The notes: generated by a model not told the origin, from the sequence alone. Counted from the stretch's first letter, positions 42,725 to 52,625 are shown. The stretch: 64,000 nucleotides of DNA from Halpernia humi (GCF_900108025.1 NZ_FNUS01000004.1:124001-188000), one strand, 5' to 3'. Made by a program: numbers and translations.

Positions 42725-45229
42725 CTATTGATTTACTTTGTCCCGCCTTTGCATTGCGATATGCTTGATGGCGAGTTCTACATTGCCGTCCAGTTCAGCA
42801 GCAAGCTGCATCACTTCCATTTTTTCGGTTTCTTCGGTGGTGTAAGCAAGGTATTCCTCCAAACTAACTTCGGTGGCATAGACTGCCGAGTGCGTACCAC
42901 CTAAGCCTATCCAAACCTCTTTGTAAAGTCGGCTTGCATCGTTGTTCATATTGATAGAAAGTACCTGCCCTTTTTCCTTATCTGTAAGCCCCAACATCGC
43001 CTGTATATCATCAAACTTGTTCATATACTTGCGTTGGTCTAAAAGGATTTTACAATCACTGTTGTTAATGATACTTTCCTTAACAATGGGCGACTGGATG
43101 ATGTCATCCACCTCCTGCGTTACCACGATGGCTTCACCGAAAAACTTCCTAACCGTTTTAAACAAATACTTTATATATTCTGCCATACCTTCCTTCGCAA
43201 TCGCTTTCCAGGCTTCTTCAATTAGTATCAGCTTTCGGATGCCTTTCAACCTCCTCATCTTGTTGATGAAGACTTCCATAATGATGATCGTGACTATGGG
43301 AAAGAGGATTTTGTGGTCTTTTATCGCATCAATTTCAAAGACAATAAAGCGTTTGGAAAGCAGGTCTAACTGCTTATCGGAATTGAGCAAATAATCATAC
43401 TCACCGCCCTTGTAGTAGGGTTCGAGTACGTTAAGGAAATTGGCAATGTCAAAGTCTTTTTCCCTTACCTGTTTTTCTTCGAGTACCTTGCGGTAATCGC
43501 CTTTTACATACTCATAGAAGCCATTGAATGATGGATAAATATCTTCCTGTTTGATGCGCTCGATATAGCCTGATACAGCATTCGATAATGCTACTTCTTC
43601 TGAACGGGTTGGTGGTTCATCATCACGTTTCCAGAGTGTCAGTATCAAAGTCTTGATACTTTCACGCTTCTCAATATCGAATACGCCATCATCGGTATAG
43701 AAAGGATTAAAGGCAATTGGGTTGTCTTCTGTATAAGTAAAGTAAACACCGTCTTCGCCTTTGGTTTTACCTTTAATGAGTTCGCACAAACCTTGATAAG
43801 AATTTCCGGTGTCCACAAGCAAAACGTGAGCGCCTTGCTCGTAATACTGTCGTACCATATGGTTTGTGAAGAAAGATTTACCACTTCCCGATGGACCGAG
43901 TATGAACTTGTTACGATTGGTAATAATTCCACGTTTCATCGGCAAATCCGAAATATCCAAATGGATAGGCTTTCCAGTCAGGCGGTCAGCCATCTTGATA
44001 CCAAATGGTGATGGCGAATTGTGGTAATTGGTTTCTTCCGTAAAAAAGCACAATGCAGGCTCAATAAAAGTGTAAAAACTTTCCTCTGCGGGAAAATCAC
44101 CTGCATTACCCGGCATTCCTGCCCAGTACAATGTTGCTACATCCGTAGTGTTGTGTCTGGGTTTACATTCCATCAATGCTAAAGCACTTCCACAATCATT
44201 TTTTAGCTGTTTCAGTTCTGCCGGATCATCCGACCACGCCATAATGTTGAAGTGAGCACGAACAGAAGATAGCCCAAAACTGTGGGCTTCGTTTAGGTAC
44301 TTTTCTATCCACTCTTTGTTGATTTGGTTGGCACGACTGTAACGAGCCAGTGAGTGCATATTCCTTGCGGACTTCTCAAACTTTTGTAGACTGGCTTCGC
44401 TGTTATCCAAAAACAAATATTGGTTGTAAATGTGGTTGCAGTTTAACAACAAGCCCACAGGTGCGGCGAATGACAAACGGCAATCACTTCGGTCGGTAGA
44501 TAGCTTTTCAAAACGGGTATCAGCCGACACCATTCCGGGTAAATCGTCAGTATCGGACAAGGTGTGCAGGCTCAACCTTTTGTTCCCGATACGGACTTCT
44601 TCCGTTCCGAGAGCGATGTCCTGCATCGGTGTTCCAGCTTCCCTTGATAGCGTAAGGTACTGTTCCAATAATCCCTGTTTTTCGTCCGTTCCGATAATGT
44701 CATCTTCGGTAAGACGTTTCAGGGTTATGAAACCGCTATCGTTTACGATACGTTCAAACTGTGCCACCGCTTCCATAAAACGGTGTATCGTTTCCTTGTT
44801 CCTGATTTCCTTTGGTATCAGCGAACCTTTGCAAAGCGATGAAAAATTACTTTGCATACGCATACGCTCTTTAGTTGTCTTGGTTAAAAAGAGGTAGCAG
44901 TAATGGTTTAGGAACGGTCGCTCATTAAAATGACGTTGGTAAGACTTCGATAAAAAGCTCTGGTCTTCGATTGCCAAATTGGGCGTATAGCTTTCCTTAA
45001 TATACCAATCCTGTTTGTGAATAACTGTAAAATCAGGCAAGGTCTTGATAGCCTTGTGCCAAGCGGAATGAATGGCTTCATATTCCGCAGAAGCGACCGT
45101 AAACAGTTCCGGCAAACGCACTTCAAAACAGGCGGTAATATCTGCATCTTTAGATAAGATGCAGTTGTTTTCTACCGCCAACAACGGAAATTTGTTCTCC
45201 AGCGTTGTTGTTTTAGATATATTTCTCAT
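42725..45229 (-). CDS. traG: Conjugation ATPase TraG (VirB4-like)
   Basis: An 834-aa motor ATPase of the type IV secretion system. Walker A is GPSGSGKSFFTNH (about residue 430), preceded by ITNRNKFIL. Walker B LILIEEAWKAIA is near residue 670, with VTQEVDDIIQS further on. It energises assembly and transfer. The start overlaps the traF stop. Confidence 0.95.
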   Translation of the reverse strand: MRNISKTTTLENKFPLLAVENNCILSKDADITACFEVRLPELFTVASAEYEAIHSAWHKAIKTLPDFTVIHKQDWYIKESYTPNLAIEDQSFLSKSYQRHFNERPFLNHYCYLFLTKTTKERMRMQSNFSSLCKGSLIPKEIRNKETIHRFMEAVAQFERIVNDSGFITLKRLTEDDIIGTDEKQGLLEQYLTLSREAGTPMQDIALGTEEVRIGNKRLSLHTLSDTDDLPGMVSADTRFEKLSTDRSDCRLSFAAPVGLLLNCNHIYNQYLFLDNSEASLQKFEKSARNMHSLARYSRANQINKEWIEKYLNEAHSFGLSSVRAHFNIMAWSDDPAELKQLKNDCGSALALMECKPRHNTTDVATLYWAGMPGNAGDFPAEESFYTFIEPALCFFTEETNYHNSPSPFGIKMADRLTGKPIHLDISDLPMKRGIITNRNKFILGPSGSGKSFFTNHMVRQYYEQGAHVLLVDTGNSYQGLCELIKGKTKGEDGVYFTYTEDNPIAFNPFYTDDGVFDIEKRESIKTLILTLWKRDDEPPTRSEEVALSNAVSGYIERIKQEDIYPSFNGFYEYVKGDYRKVLEEKQVREKDFDIANFLNVLEPYYKGGEYDYLLNSDKQLDLLSKRFIVFEIDAIKDHKILFPIVTIIIMEVFINKMRRLKGIRKLILIEEAWKAIAKEGMAEYIKYLFKTVRKFFGEAIVVTQEVDDIIQSPIVKESIINNSDCKILLDQRKYMNKFDDIQAMLGLTDKEKGQVLSINMNNDASRLYKEVWIGLGGTHSAVYATEVSLEEYLAYTTEETEKMEVMQLAAELDGNVELAIKHIAMQRRDKVNQ

Positions 45230-45558
45230 AGGGCATTCTGTTTAGGAGTGAATTTTAAATAGCGGTGTACAGGCTTGCGACAGATGATGTATCGGGGATG
45301 CCGCTTATTCGCGGCTATTTTCATCAATCCGTGCTCGCCATATTTCCTGTTCAGTGAAAAGGTCTGCCATACAATCAGCGAAGCACCACCAGCACCGAGA
45401 AACAGGCAGATGTAAGAGTTTATTCCTGCCATATACAGTATCATCACGAAGATGAGCGTGCCGAGCAGCCCACCTGCGAAAATGAACAGGTATTGTGCTT
45501 TCAGACCCTTAAATTCCACCGTTCTTCCTATGCCTTTGTTTATGTTGTAATTGTTCAT
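45226..45558 (-). CDS. traF: Conjugative transposon protein TraF (DUF4133)
   Basis: A 110-aa protein beginning MNNYNINKGIGRTVEFKGLK, the hallmark of DUF4133. Two membrane helices (LFIFAGGLLGTLIFVMILY and YICLFLGAGGASLIVW). VirB3-like slot. Confidence 0.92.
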   Translation of the reverse strand: MNNYNINKGIGRTVEFKGLKAQYLFIFAGGLLGTLIFVMILYMAGINSYICLFLGAGGASLIVWQTFSLNRKYGEHGLMKIAANKRHPRYIICRKPVHRYLKFTPKQNAL

Positions 45559-45569
45559 AAACTAGAGGA

Positions 45570-45875
45570 TTAAAGAAAGAATGAACGCAGGATGGTAGCT
45601 GCCACGATTAAAAAGATACACGCACCAAACCAGCTTGCCGCAGTTTTGGATGTATCGGGGTCGCCCGAACTGAATTTGTTGTACACCTTAACACCTCCGA
45701 TTAACCCGACTACTGCACCTATGGCGTAGATTAATTGGGTTGCGGGGTCGAAATAAGACGTTACCATTTGGGTAGCTTCCGTGATACCTGCTGTACCATT
45801 TCCCTGGGCGAATGCACTGATTCCTGAGAGCGTTAAAGTAGCTGCCAGCAAAACTTTTTTTCTTTGTTTTTCCAT
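45570..45875 (-). CDS. traE: Conjugative transposon protein TraE (DUF4134)
   Basis: A 101-aa VirB2/pilin-like protein: signal peptide MEKQRKKVLLAATLTLSG..FAQG, then two helices (PATQLIYAIGAVVGLIGGV and WFGACIFLIVAATILRSFF). First gene of the main tra operon. Confidence 0.92.
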   Translation of the reverse strand: MEKQRKKVLLAATLTLSGISAFAQGNGTAGITEATQMVTSYFDPATQLIYAIGAVVGLIGGVKVYNKFSSGDPDTSKTAASWFGACIFLIVAATILRSFFL

Positions 45876-46193
45876 GATTTAAACACATTAATTTGTTATT
45901 ATTTCCCCGCTTCCTGCGGGCTTTCTGGACAAAGATGTCGTGAAAATAGAGGCGTTACAACGAAGTGGTAGTGAGAGGAATTACTTGGCAGCGAGTGGCG
46001 AAAACCGCAAGAAAAAAAATGAATTAAAGCCAAACTTTTCGATTCAGAATAGTTGATAGAACACTTCCCTTTTGAATTTATGAATTATCCATTCCCCTGA
46101 AAAGCCACTGGATATTCTATTGATCTGTTTATGCACATTACAAAACCAAAAGAGTCTAATTCCTATCAATTAAAAAAAAACTTGTTTAAAAGT

Positions 46194-46220
46194 ACTTATT
46201 TAAGAATTTGCTTAATAAGT
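46194..46220 (+). promoter_or_regulatory. Operator of the mer operon
   Basis: A near-perfect palindrome ACTTATTTAAG..CTTAATAAGT. Its centre includes TTTG (46207-46210), 20 bp upstream of the -7 box TAATTTTG (46231-46238). An ArsR-type repressor bound here would cover the -33 element. Confidence 0.65.
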
Positions 46221-46230
46221 ATTTTATCAT

Positions 46231-46238
46231 TAATTTTG
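46231..46238 (+). promoter_or_regulatory. -7 box of the mer operon
   Basis: TAATTTTG, 29 bp ahead of the regulator ATG, with TTTG 20 bp upstream. Good Bacteroidetes promoter. Confidence 0.65.
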
Positions 46239-46267
46239 CGGATTAGTAAATCATAAATAGGGAAATT

Positions 46268-46645
46268 ATGGGGAACAAACAATCATGCATTAGAGTTTTT
46301 GCCGACAAGGTTCAAATAGACAATTGTAGAGTAATACTTCAAACCAACGACAAGGCATTCAGCCAACTGAGTGGACTTTTAGCATTGGCAGGAAACGAAG
46401 TAAGGTTGAAAATCTTATTTCTCTTAGAAGAAGAAAACGAACTCTGCCCTTGCGACCTTTCAGACATTCTCGGAATGAGCATTCCTGCCGTTTCGCAACA
46501 CCTCAGAAAACTAAAAGACGGAAACGTCATTGAAGGGAGAAGAGAAGGACAAACCATTTTCTACTCTTTGAAACAAGAGCAACTGACTTTACTTCGTCCA
46601 TTTTTTAAACACATCATAAACAATTCAAAAAAGGAAACAGTATGA
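46268..46645 (+). CDS. ArsR/SmtB-family metal-responsive repressor
   Basis: 125 aa. The winged helix includes NEVRLKILFLLEEE, then the metal-binding helix motif ELCPCDL (two Cys, as in ArsR/CadC-type sensors), then IPAVSQHLRKLKDGNVIEGRREGQ. An additional Cys pair is near the N-terminus (SCIRVF, DNCRV). It is first in the mer operon and most likely is released from its operator by Hg(II). Classical mer operons use MerR instead. Confidence 0.85.
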   Translation: MGNKQSCIRVFADKVQIDNCRVILQTNDKAFSQLSGLLALAGNEVRLKILFLLEEENELCPCDLSDILGMSIPAVSQHLRKLKDGNVIEGRREGQTIFYSLKQEQLTLLRPFFKHIINNSKKETV

Positions 46646-47247
46646 ACAAGAAAAACAACAGACTTGTCGGAGCGGGAGTGCTTTCGGCAGTAGCAGCATC
46701 ACTTTGCTGCATTACACCAGTATTGGCACTTATTTCAGGAGCATCGGGAGTGGCATCTACATTTTCGTGGATGGAACCAGCAAGACCTTATCTTATAGGC
46801 ATCACCGTTTTGGTGTTGGGCTTTGCTTGGTATCAGAAACTTAAACCACGAACAGCTGAAGAAATCCAATGCGATTGCGAAGAAGACGAAAAGAAACCCT
46901 TTATGCAGACCAAAACATTCTTGGGAATTGTAACCGTGTTTGCAGCCTTAATGCTCGCTTTTCCAAACTATGCACACATTTTCTATCCTTCAAACGACAA
47001 CAAGGAAGTTGTAATCGTCAATGCTTCTGACATCCAAACGGTAACTTTTGATGTAAAAGGAATGACTTGCAATGGTTGTGCTTCACACGTAGAAAATGAC
47101 GTGAACAAATTACCAGGCATTGTTAAGGTAGATGCGATTTATGAAGAAGCGACTGCCAAAGTAGAATTTGACCAAACCAAAGTGAGTCTTGCTCAAATTG
47201 AAGAAGCCATCAACGGTACAGGTTACAAAGTGGTTGGCAAGAAATAG
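46642..47247 (+). CDS. merT: Mercuric transport fusion MerT-HMA (MerTP)
   Basis: A 201-aa protein. Three or so membrane helices with the MerT motif LCCITP (Cys pair, residues about 22-23) take up Hg(II). A cytoplasmic CDCEED segment follows. A C-terminal heavy-metal-associated domain with GMTCNGC (about residues 140-146) is fused on, taking the role of MerP. It overlaps the regulator stop by 4 bp. Confidence 0.88.
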   Translation: MNKKNNRLVGAGVLSAVAASLCCITPVLALISGASGVASTFSWMEPARPYLIGITVLVLGFAWYQKLKPRTAEEIQCDCEEDEKKPFMQTKTFLGIVTVFAALMLAFPNYAHIFYPSNDNKEVVIVNASDIQTVTFDVKGMTCNGCASHVENDVNKLPGIVKVDAIYEEATAKVEFDQTKVSLAQIEEAINGTGYKVVGKK

Positions 47248-47294
47248 TATTTTTTTGCCCCTCGTATTTAAGAACTTAATTAAATAATTATACT

Positions 47295-47654
47295 ATGAAA
47301 AAGAATTTAATTCTATTGAGTGCTTTGTTCCTAATTGGAATTGCTCAGCTTAATGCTCAATGTTGCAAACCGAATGACAGTAAAGCACAAACAGCAAATA
47401 CAAACCAGCAAGAAGGTAAAACCCTGAAATTGAAAATAACGGGAATGACTTGTGCAGGTTGCTCCAACCATATTTCAAATGCCCTCAAAGAAGTGGACGG
47501 CTTTATTGAACACAAAGTGAAATATCCGGGTGATTTGGCAACTATCCATTACGACCCAAAGAAAACGAATCCTGATGCTATCATCGAAGTTATTGAGCAG
47601 ACAGGTTATAAAGCCGAAATCCTCAAGGAAAATCAAAAAGAGAAATCATTATGA
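47295..47654 (+). CDS. merP: Periplasmic mercury-binding protein MerP-like
   Basis: A 119-aa exported HMA protein. The signal peptide ends AQLNAQ, followed immediately by CCKPND, an extra Cys pair. The HMA motif is GMTCAGCSNHI (about residues 51-61). It hands Hg(II) to the transporter. It overlaps merA by 4 bp. Confidence 0.85.
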   Translation: MKKNLILLSALFLIGIAQLNAQCCKPNDSKAQTANTNQQEGKTLKLKITGMTCAGCSNHISNALKEVDGFIEHKVKYPGDLATIHYDPKKTNPDAIIEVIEQTGYKAEILKENQKEKSL

Positions 47655-49303
47655 ACAAAGAAACCATAAAACTTGACATCACAGGTATGACCTGCGACCA
47701 TTGTGCCACAGGCATTGAAAAACTACTTTCCAAAAACGAAGGTGTAAAAGAAGCAAATGTGAGCTATCCAAAAGCTACTTGTGAATGTTCTTTTGACCCT
47801 ACCAAAACAAGTAAAGAAGAAATCATCAATACCATTAACGGCACAAAAAACTATCGTGTAAAAAGTGAAATTTCTGAAAATGGAAATAGTAGGAATAATC
47901 AATTTGATTTAATCATTATCGGTGGCGGTTCGGCTGCATTTTCGGCAGCTATAAAAGCCGAAAGTTTAGGTTTAACGACCTTAATGGTAAACGGTGGTTT
48001 GGACTTTGGTGGTACTTGTGTCAACGTGGGTTGTGTGCCTTCTAAAAATCTTATTCGTGCAGGCGAGTCGGCTTATCACGCTACACATTCCAACTTTGAA
48101 GGCATCCGACCAAAAGGCGTTGATATTGATTTTGCTCAAATCATCAAAGACAAGAAAAAATTAGTAGCCACACTTCAAGAGAAAAAATATATGGATGTGG
48201 TAAGCGATTTTGAAAACCTGACTATGCTAAAAGGTTGGGCAAAATTCAAAGACAACAAAACCATTTTGGTTGACGGCAAGGAATACAAAGCCCTCAAATT
48301 TTTAATTGCTGCGGGAGCTACGACCAACATTCCGACTATTGAAGGATTGGACAAAATTGACTACTTGACCAACGTTTCCCTTTTCGACTTGGAAGAAAAA
48401 CCCGAAAGCTTGACCATTATGGGAGCAGGTTACATAGGTTTGGAAATTGCAATGGCGTACAATCGTTTAGGCGTTAAAGTCCGAATCATTGAATTTACCG
48501 ACCGTGTTCTACGGACACAAACCCCAGACATCAGTGAAGCATTGGAAACCCAAATGCGAAAAGAAGGCATTGAAATCTTACCTAATTTCAGAGCCGTGAA
48601 ATTCGAGAAACAAGGGAATGAAACCATCATTCACTGTAAATGTCCTGACGGTTCATTTACGCAAATTATAGAAAAAGGTAAGGTAGTAATTGCCACAGGC
48701 ACAAAAGCCAATACAAGCCAATTAGGGTTAGATAACATTGGTTTGGAACTCACCAAAAGCGGACATATCGCTGTAAATGAAAAAATGGAAACCAATCTAC
48801 CTAACATTTACGCAGCAGGTGACGTAACCAACACCCCTGCATTTGTTTATACAGCCGCTTTTGAAGGTAAAATTGCCGTTGAAAATGCGTTCTCAGGAAC
48901 AGATAATAAAGCCGATTATTCTTCTTTACCTTGGGTGGTGTTTACTGACCCACAAATTGCAGGGGCAGGTTTAGATGAAGCACAGGCAGAATCAAAAGGC
49001 ATTCCGTTTGAAGTGTCAAAATTGGAATTGAAAGACGTACCGAGAGCCATAGCAGCCAACGACACAAGGGGTTTCATCAAACTCATTCGTAACTCGGAAA
49101 CTGACAAACTTATAGGCGCAAGAGTAGTCGCACCCGAAGGTGGAGAACTCATCCAACAATTAAGTATGGCAATCAAATACAGAATAACAGTGAAAGACTT
49201 AGCAGACAGTTTCTACCCTTATTTGACTTTGGGAGAAGGCATAAAATTAGCAGCAATAACTTTCGGAAAAGACGTATCGAAATTGAGTTGCTGTGCGAGT
49301 TGA
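47651..49303 (+). CDS. merA: Mercury(II) reductase
   Basis: Reduces Hg(II) to volatile Hg(0) with NADPH. 550 aa. N-terminal HMA domain with GMTCDHC (residues 8-14), FAD motif IIGGGSAAFSAAIKA, redox-active pair in GTCVNVGCVPSKN, NAD(P) motif GAGYIGLEIAMAY, and the C-terminal vicinal Cys pair KLSCCAS that takes Hg from the opposite subunit. All catalytic parts are present, so it should be active. Confidence 0.97.
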   Translation: MNKETIKLDITGMTCDHCATGIEKLLSKNEGVKEANVSYPKATCECSFDPTKTSKEEIINTINGTKNYRVKSEISENGNSRNNQFDLIIIGGGSAAFSAAIKAESLGLTTLMVNGGLDFGGTCVNVGCVPSKNLIRAGESAYHATHSNFEGIRPKGVDIDFAQIIKDKKKLVATLQEKKYMDVVSDFENLTMLKGWAKFKDNKTILVDGKEYKALKFLIAAGATTNIPTIEGLDKIDYLTNVSLFDLEEKPESLTIMGAGYIGLEIAMAYNRLGVKVRIIEFTDRVLRTQTPDISEALETQMRKEGIEILPNFRAVKFEKQGNETIIHCKCPDGSFTQIIEKGKVVIATGTKANTSQLGLDNIGLELTKSGHIAVNEKMETNLPNIYAAGDVTNTPAFVYTAAFEGKIAVENAFSGTDNKADYSSLPWVVFTDPQIAGAGLDEAQAESKGIPFEVSKLELKDVPRAIAANDTRGFIKLIRNSETDKLIGARVVAPEGGELIQQLSMAIKYRITVKDLADSFYPYLTLGEGIKLAAITFGKDVSKLSCCAS

Positions 49304-49573
49304 TGTTTGTAAGTGTGCTATTAAAAAAGGTTTAACCCTATAATATTTGCGTATTTAATAACATATCCAAATACTTTAGTCCAATTAAGATAATAATTTC
49401 AAGCAATCTGCCAGCGAAGATGGATAGGTTGCTACTTTCTCCATTCTCCCACGCTTTACAGGTTTTCTGGACATTGCTGTGCAGTGAGTGGTAATTTCAT
49501 CAATAATTTGGCATAAAGCACGTCAGAACAAAATGCTGTCTGACGGGCTTCTTTCTAATCCTTTTTTATAAGG

Positions 49574-50407
49574 CTACATTTTTCGTCCTTTGTTTCCTTG
49601 CTCTTTTTTTGAAGAGAAAACAGGTTTGTTTTGGAGTTTTTTCTTGGTCATTTTTTCTTTCAGCACCTTCAGGTTTTCTGTTATTATTTGTGGTAGAAAT
49701 GTTTCCTTCCAGGGAATTGTCTTTGCTTCAAAATGAGATTTTAAACCTATACGTTTTAAATCTTCTTTGATATTCCAACCTCCGTTTCGATTCCATCCGA
49801 TAGGGTCAAGTTCTCTTTGGAAAGGGAATTGAACTGCGATAAGGTCTTTTGGTAATTCCAGAATGCTGTCGTAGTCTAATTCTTGGAATTCATGTATTTT
49901 GGGATTGTAGGGAATGATGTAAGCATTCGCTTCCTCGGAGAAGTAATGATCTATTTCATCAAAGACGATTCCTTTTGACAAAAAATCATCTTTAGGACGA
50001 AGCATACCCATTCGGATATCAACATAGAAGGTATGACCTTCAATATTGATTGTAGGAAGCATTCCCTTTTGGGTTCTGTCATTGAATGCCGTCTGATCCA
50101 CCATCAAGTCGAAGTCTGTTTTATTTTCTAATTCTTGGGGTGTTAGCTTATACTTTTCTGCCATTCCTGCTGGATCAAGCACAACGAGTTCCGGTATCTT
50201 TACTGAAGTGTCTTCTCCGTTACTTATAAGGTTCGGAATGTTCTTCTCCTGTAGACTATAGTTAAAAGCGTAGCCATCTTCTACATCGCTCATTACGTAA
50301 ATTGAAATGGTATTGACTGGATTGTTTTTTTCCCTTAACTCGACCTTATTTATATCGATCAAGAAATCTGTTCCCTCGATATTTATACTGGGCAATTCTC
50401 TTTCCAT
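49574..50407 (-). CDS. Hypothetical ICE protein with duplicated domain
   Basis: 277 aa. Two similar segments, LPSINIEGTDFLIDINKVELREKNNP and LPTINIEGHTFYVDIRMGMLRPKDDF (starting near residues 5 and 118), show an internal duplication. The C-terminus is very basic. The family is common on Bacteroidetes ICEs downstream of the traA/B/D genes; function unknown. It follows traD-like by 30 bp. Nothing was found in 49304-49573. Confidence 0.7.
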   Translation of the reverse strand: MERELPSINIEGTDFLIDINKVELREKNNPVNTISIYVMSDVEDGYAFNYSLQEKNIPNLISNGEDTSVKIPELVVLDPAGMAEKYKLTPQELENKTDFDLMVDQTAFNDRTQKGMLPTINIEGHTFYVDIRMGMLRPKDDFLSKGIVFDEIDHYFSEEANAYIIPYNPKIHEFQELDYDSILELPKDLIAVQFPFQRELDPIGWNRNGGWNIKEDLKRIGLKSHFEAKTIPWKETFLPQIITENLKVLKEKMTKKKLQNKPVFSSKKEQGNKGRKM

Positions 50408-50437
50408 ACTTCGTTGTTTTAAAAGACAAAGGGAAGT

Positions 50438-51073
50438 CTATACAAACTCCCCAATGTCGAAATTTTCCAAATCATTTTTCCGCAAAGTGGAAGAACTGGT
50501 TTCCGTTTCAGAAGAAAGGCTACTATCCAATAGCTCTGCTATTTTACGAGAAGTGCCTTCCATAGAATTTTCCAAAAGGCTGAATAATTCGGTTCCCTGT
50601 ATTTTCTGAACTATAGCTATCGCTGTTTCCTTTTGAGATTGCTCCAGTTTTTCTTTTTGAAGCAGTATCCCCACGGAGCTTAGTTCTTCAAAGGTAACCC
50701 CTTGGGCGAAACCGTTATCGCCATCGGATAATTCGTACCTATTCCATTCTTCCTCCTCTTCCCCAAAATCAGGCATATTACTGAAAACTTCGTCCAGCTC
50801 TTCCTGCGGAATTTGAATGCCGACGTTTTCATTTTCGTCGTATTCTATGTCAAAATTATCAGGATTTATTTCTGGTTTTTCAACTTGGCTTTCGGTGGCA
50901 TTGTTTGGCACCGAAAGGCTTCTCTTAGGTCTAGGTTGCCCCATAATATCGGGCAGTTTAGGGTTGCTTTTTTCCTGTATCGGTTTTCTTTCTGAACTTT
51001 TTTTGATTACAATCTTGTCCTGCACAAGCAGGGCAATCACAATCAGCAGGCATATCACAATTACTATTTCCAT
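50438..51073 (-). CDS. Conjugative transposon TraD-like protein
   Basis: A 211-aa protein with one N-terminal membrane helix (VIVICLLIVIALLVQDKIVI) and an acidic, low-complexity rest (EVFSNMPDFGEEEEEW). It sits in the traD position after the ParA- and DUF3408-like genes. Naming rests on position. Confidence 0.65.
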   Translation of the reverse strand: MEIVIVICLLIVIALLVQDKIVIKKSSERKPIQEKSNPKLPDIMGQPRPKRSLSVPNNATESQVEKPEINPDNFDIEYDENENVGIQIPQEELDEVFSNMPDFGEEEEEWNRYELSDGDNGFAQGVTFEELSSVGILLQKEKLEQSQKETAIAIVQKIQGTELFSLLENSMEGTSRKIAELLDSSLSSETETSSSTLRKNDLENFDIGEFV

Positions 51074-51075
51074 AA

Positions 51076-51480
51076 CTATAAAATGGGTTTAAAACGTTCG
51101 TTGAAATAATCAGTAATATCATCCCCAAACTCCCTAAAGTGGTGTTCAAGGATGTTGTCGATATAAGAATAGAGTGTAGTCTTTTCTTCTCTTGTTAATT
51201 GCACAATGCGGATTAACCTTTCGTGGTATTCGGGACGTATGTAAACGACCTTTCCGTTTCGACCTGAAGGAAACCGATTGACCAGAAATGTCTCCTCATA
51301 ATCCACCTTCTTTGAGGAACTATTGCGGGCTTTTTCTTTTGGTTTTGTTTCCTTCTGTATTTCCTGTTGTTGATTGGCTTCGGGTACAGTAAAAGACTGA
51401 TTACCACTCATGATATTCATGATTAATTCTTCATCAACAACAGGTTTATCGAAGTCTTTTCTTCTCTTATCTGTTGACAT
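51076..51480 (-). CDS. DUF3408 protein (TraB/TraC-like)
   Basis: A 134-aa protein with the DUF3408 core VVYIRPEYHERLIRIVQLTR...TLYSYIDNILEHHF, a likely ribbon-helix-helix DNA-binding domain, after a Lys/Gln-rich N-terminus. It follows the ParA-like gene by 11 bp and may serve as its ParB-like partner (inference). Confidence 0.8.
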   Translation of the reverse strand: MSTDKRRKDFDKPVVDEELIMNIMSGNQSFTVPEANQQQEIQKETKPKEKARNSSSKKVDYEETFLVNRFPSGRNGKVVYIRPEYHERLIRIVQLTREEKTTLYSYIDNILEHHFREFGDDITDYFNERFKPIL

Positions 51481-51491
51481 ACTTAACTATT

Positions 51492-52259
51492 TTAGAGGTT
51501 AACAATTTTTAAAAACTCCTCAACAAACAAATCCATTCTAGTTACTTTCATAAGCTGTGGTTCGGCAGGTAGCAAACTTGACCGGAATACACTGTTCAAG
51601 GTATCATCCGTTTCTTTCCTGAAACGTTTACTATCCATGATTTTTGAGGTCATTACAGATAAATCAAGCTCGTTAATGACACTTTGATAAGCCTCGTATA
51701 TTCCTGTCTTTTCCCGGCCATCTACCTGGTTCCAAAACATCCACATTTTCTGATCCTCATTACTCTCAGCAGTTTCGGGTAAGCCAAGGAATGCTTTAGT
51801 AAAGCTCAACGTACTTTCCATAACCAGACGGTCAGCACTGATTGGAGAAAAAATAAAATCCATTGTTCTTAAGGTAGTAAGCACACCTTTTGTATTAGCT
51901 GTGCCGGGAAGGTCAAAAAAAGTTATATCAGGCTCTATTGTAGATTGATTTACGTATTCCAAAGCCTTTGACAAGGCATCCTCCGCTTTACAACTGATAA
52001 TCGGATATGCCTTTTTATTGATGCTTTGATACAATTTCATTGCAGATCTTTTATGGTAATCATTCTGCATAATAGTTTTCAAATCCCTTTCTCTCATATT
52101 GGCTAAGCTGTGTTGTGGAAAATCACAATCCATTACAAGGACATTAAATCCTAAACGATAATGCAATACACTTGAAAGTAGTGCAGTCATAGTAGATTTT
52201 CCAACACCGCCTTTAGGCGTTGAAAAACTGATTTTTAAAGTTTTCTTTTCTGTTTCCAT
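51492..52259 (-). CDS. traA: ParA family ATPase (TraA)
   Basis: A 255-aa ParA/MinD-type ATPase with the deviant Walker motif PKGGVGKSTMTAL (residues 14-26) and FFDLPGTANTKGVL as Walker B. TraA of CTnDOT-type elements, thought to help keep or position the element and its transfer apparatus. Confidence 0.9.
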   Translation of the reverse strand: METEKKTLKISFSTPKGGVGKSTMTALLSSVLHYRLGFNVLVMDCDFPQHSLANMRERDLKTIMQNDYHKRSAMKLYQSINKKAYPIISCKAEDALSKALEYVNQSTIEPDITFFDLPGTANTKGVLTTLRTMDFIFSPISADRLVMESTLSFTKAFLGLPETAESNEDQKMWMFWNQVDGREKTGIYEAYQSVINELDLSVMTSKIMDSKRFRKETDDTLNSVFRSSLLPAEPQLMKVTRMDLFVEEFLKIVNL

Positions 52260-52457
52260 TATTTAAAGATTTATTGTTACACATTTTATTTGTTTGACAG
52301 GTTTGAATATTGGTGTATTTAAATAGCACCTATTTCCCGTATGCCTGTATTCCCTTTTTGGAAATTTTCTTGATTGTTATTTGCTTTCATTACCGCTTGG
52401 TGGGTAATCATTTTTAGCAACTGGTAAACCTTGTAGCTAGTAAATTGCTTTACCGCT

Positions 52458-52509
52458 TTTATGCTTTTACACTTTTATTGTTTTATGCTTTTAAAACCCT
52501 ATGCTTTTA
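52458..52509. repeat. Direct repeats TATGCTTTTA
   Basis: TTTATGCTTTTA at 52458-52469 and 52482-52493, and TATGCTTTTA at 52500-52509. They resemble iterons for a DNA-binding protein. Confidence 0.7.
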
Positions 52510-52625
52510 TTCCAAACCGCTTGTTTGCAAACCTGATTTTCTTCTTTGTTTAGATACATTTTTTACTACCTGCACTAAAATTATACGGCAAATAAAGCGA
52601 TTGATTTGCCCGCTGATTGCGGTGT

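Larger units (their letters stand above)
45876..46267. other. Divergent region between tra and mer operons
   Basis: About 390 bp. The left part should carry the tra promoter; a CATCTTTG box on the minus strand near 45930 is near-consensus but not convincing. The right part holds the mer promoter/operator. Confidence 0.4.

Noticed and set aside
45921-49470. Possible direct repeats flanking the mer operon (TTTCTGGACA near 45930 and 49460)
   Set aside because: The shared text is only about 10 bases and the flanks do not match further, so it is not evidence of a transposon end.
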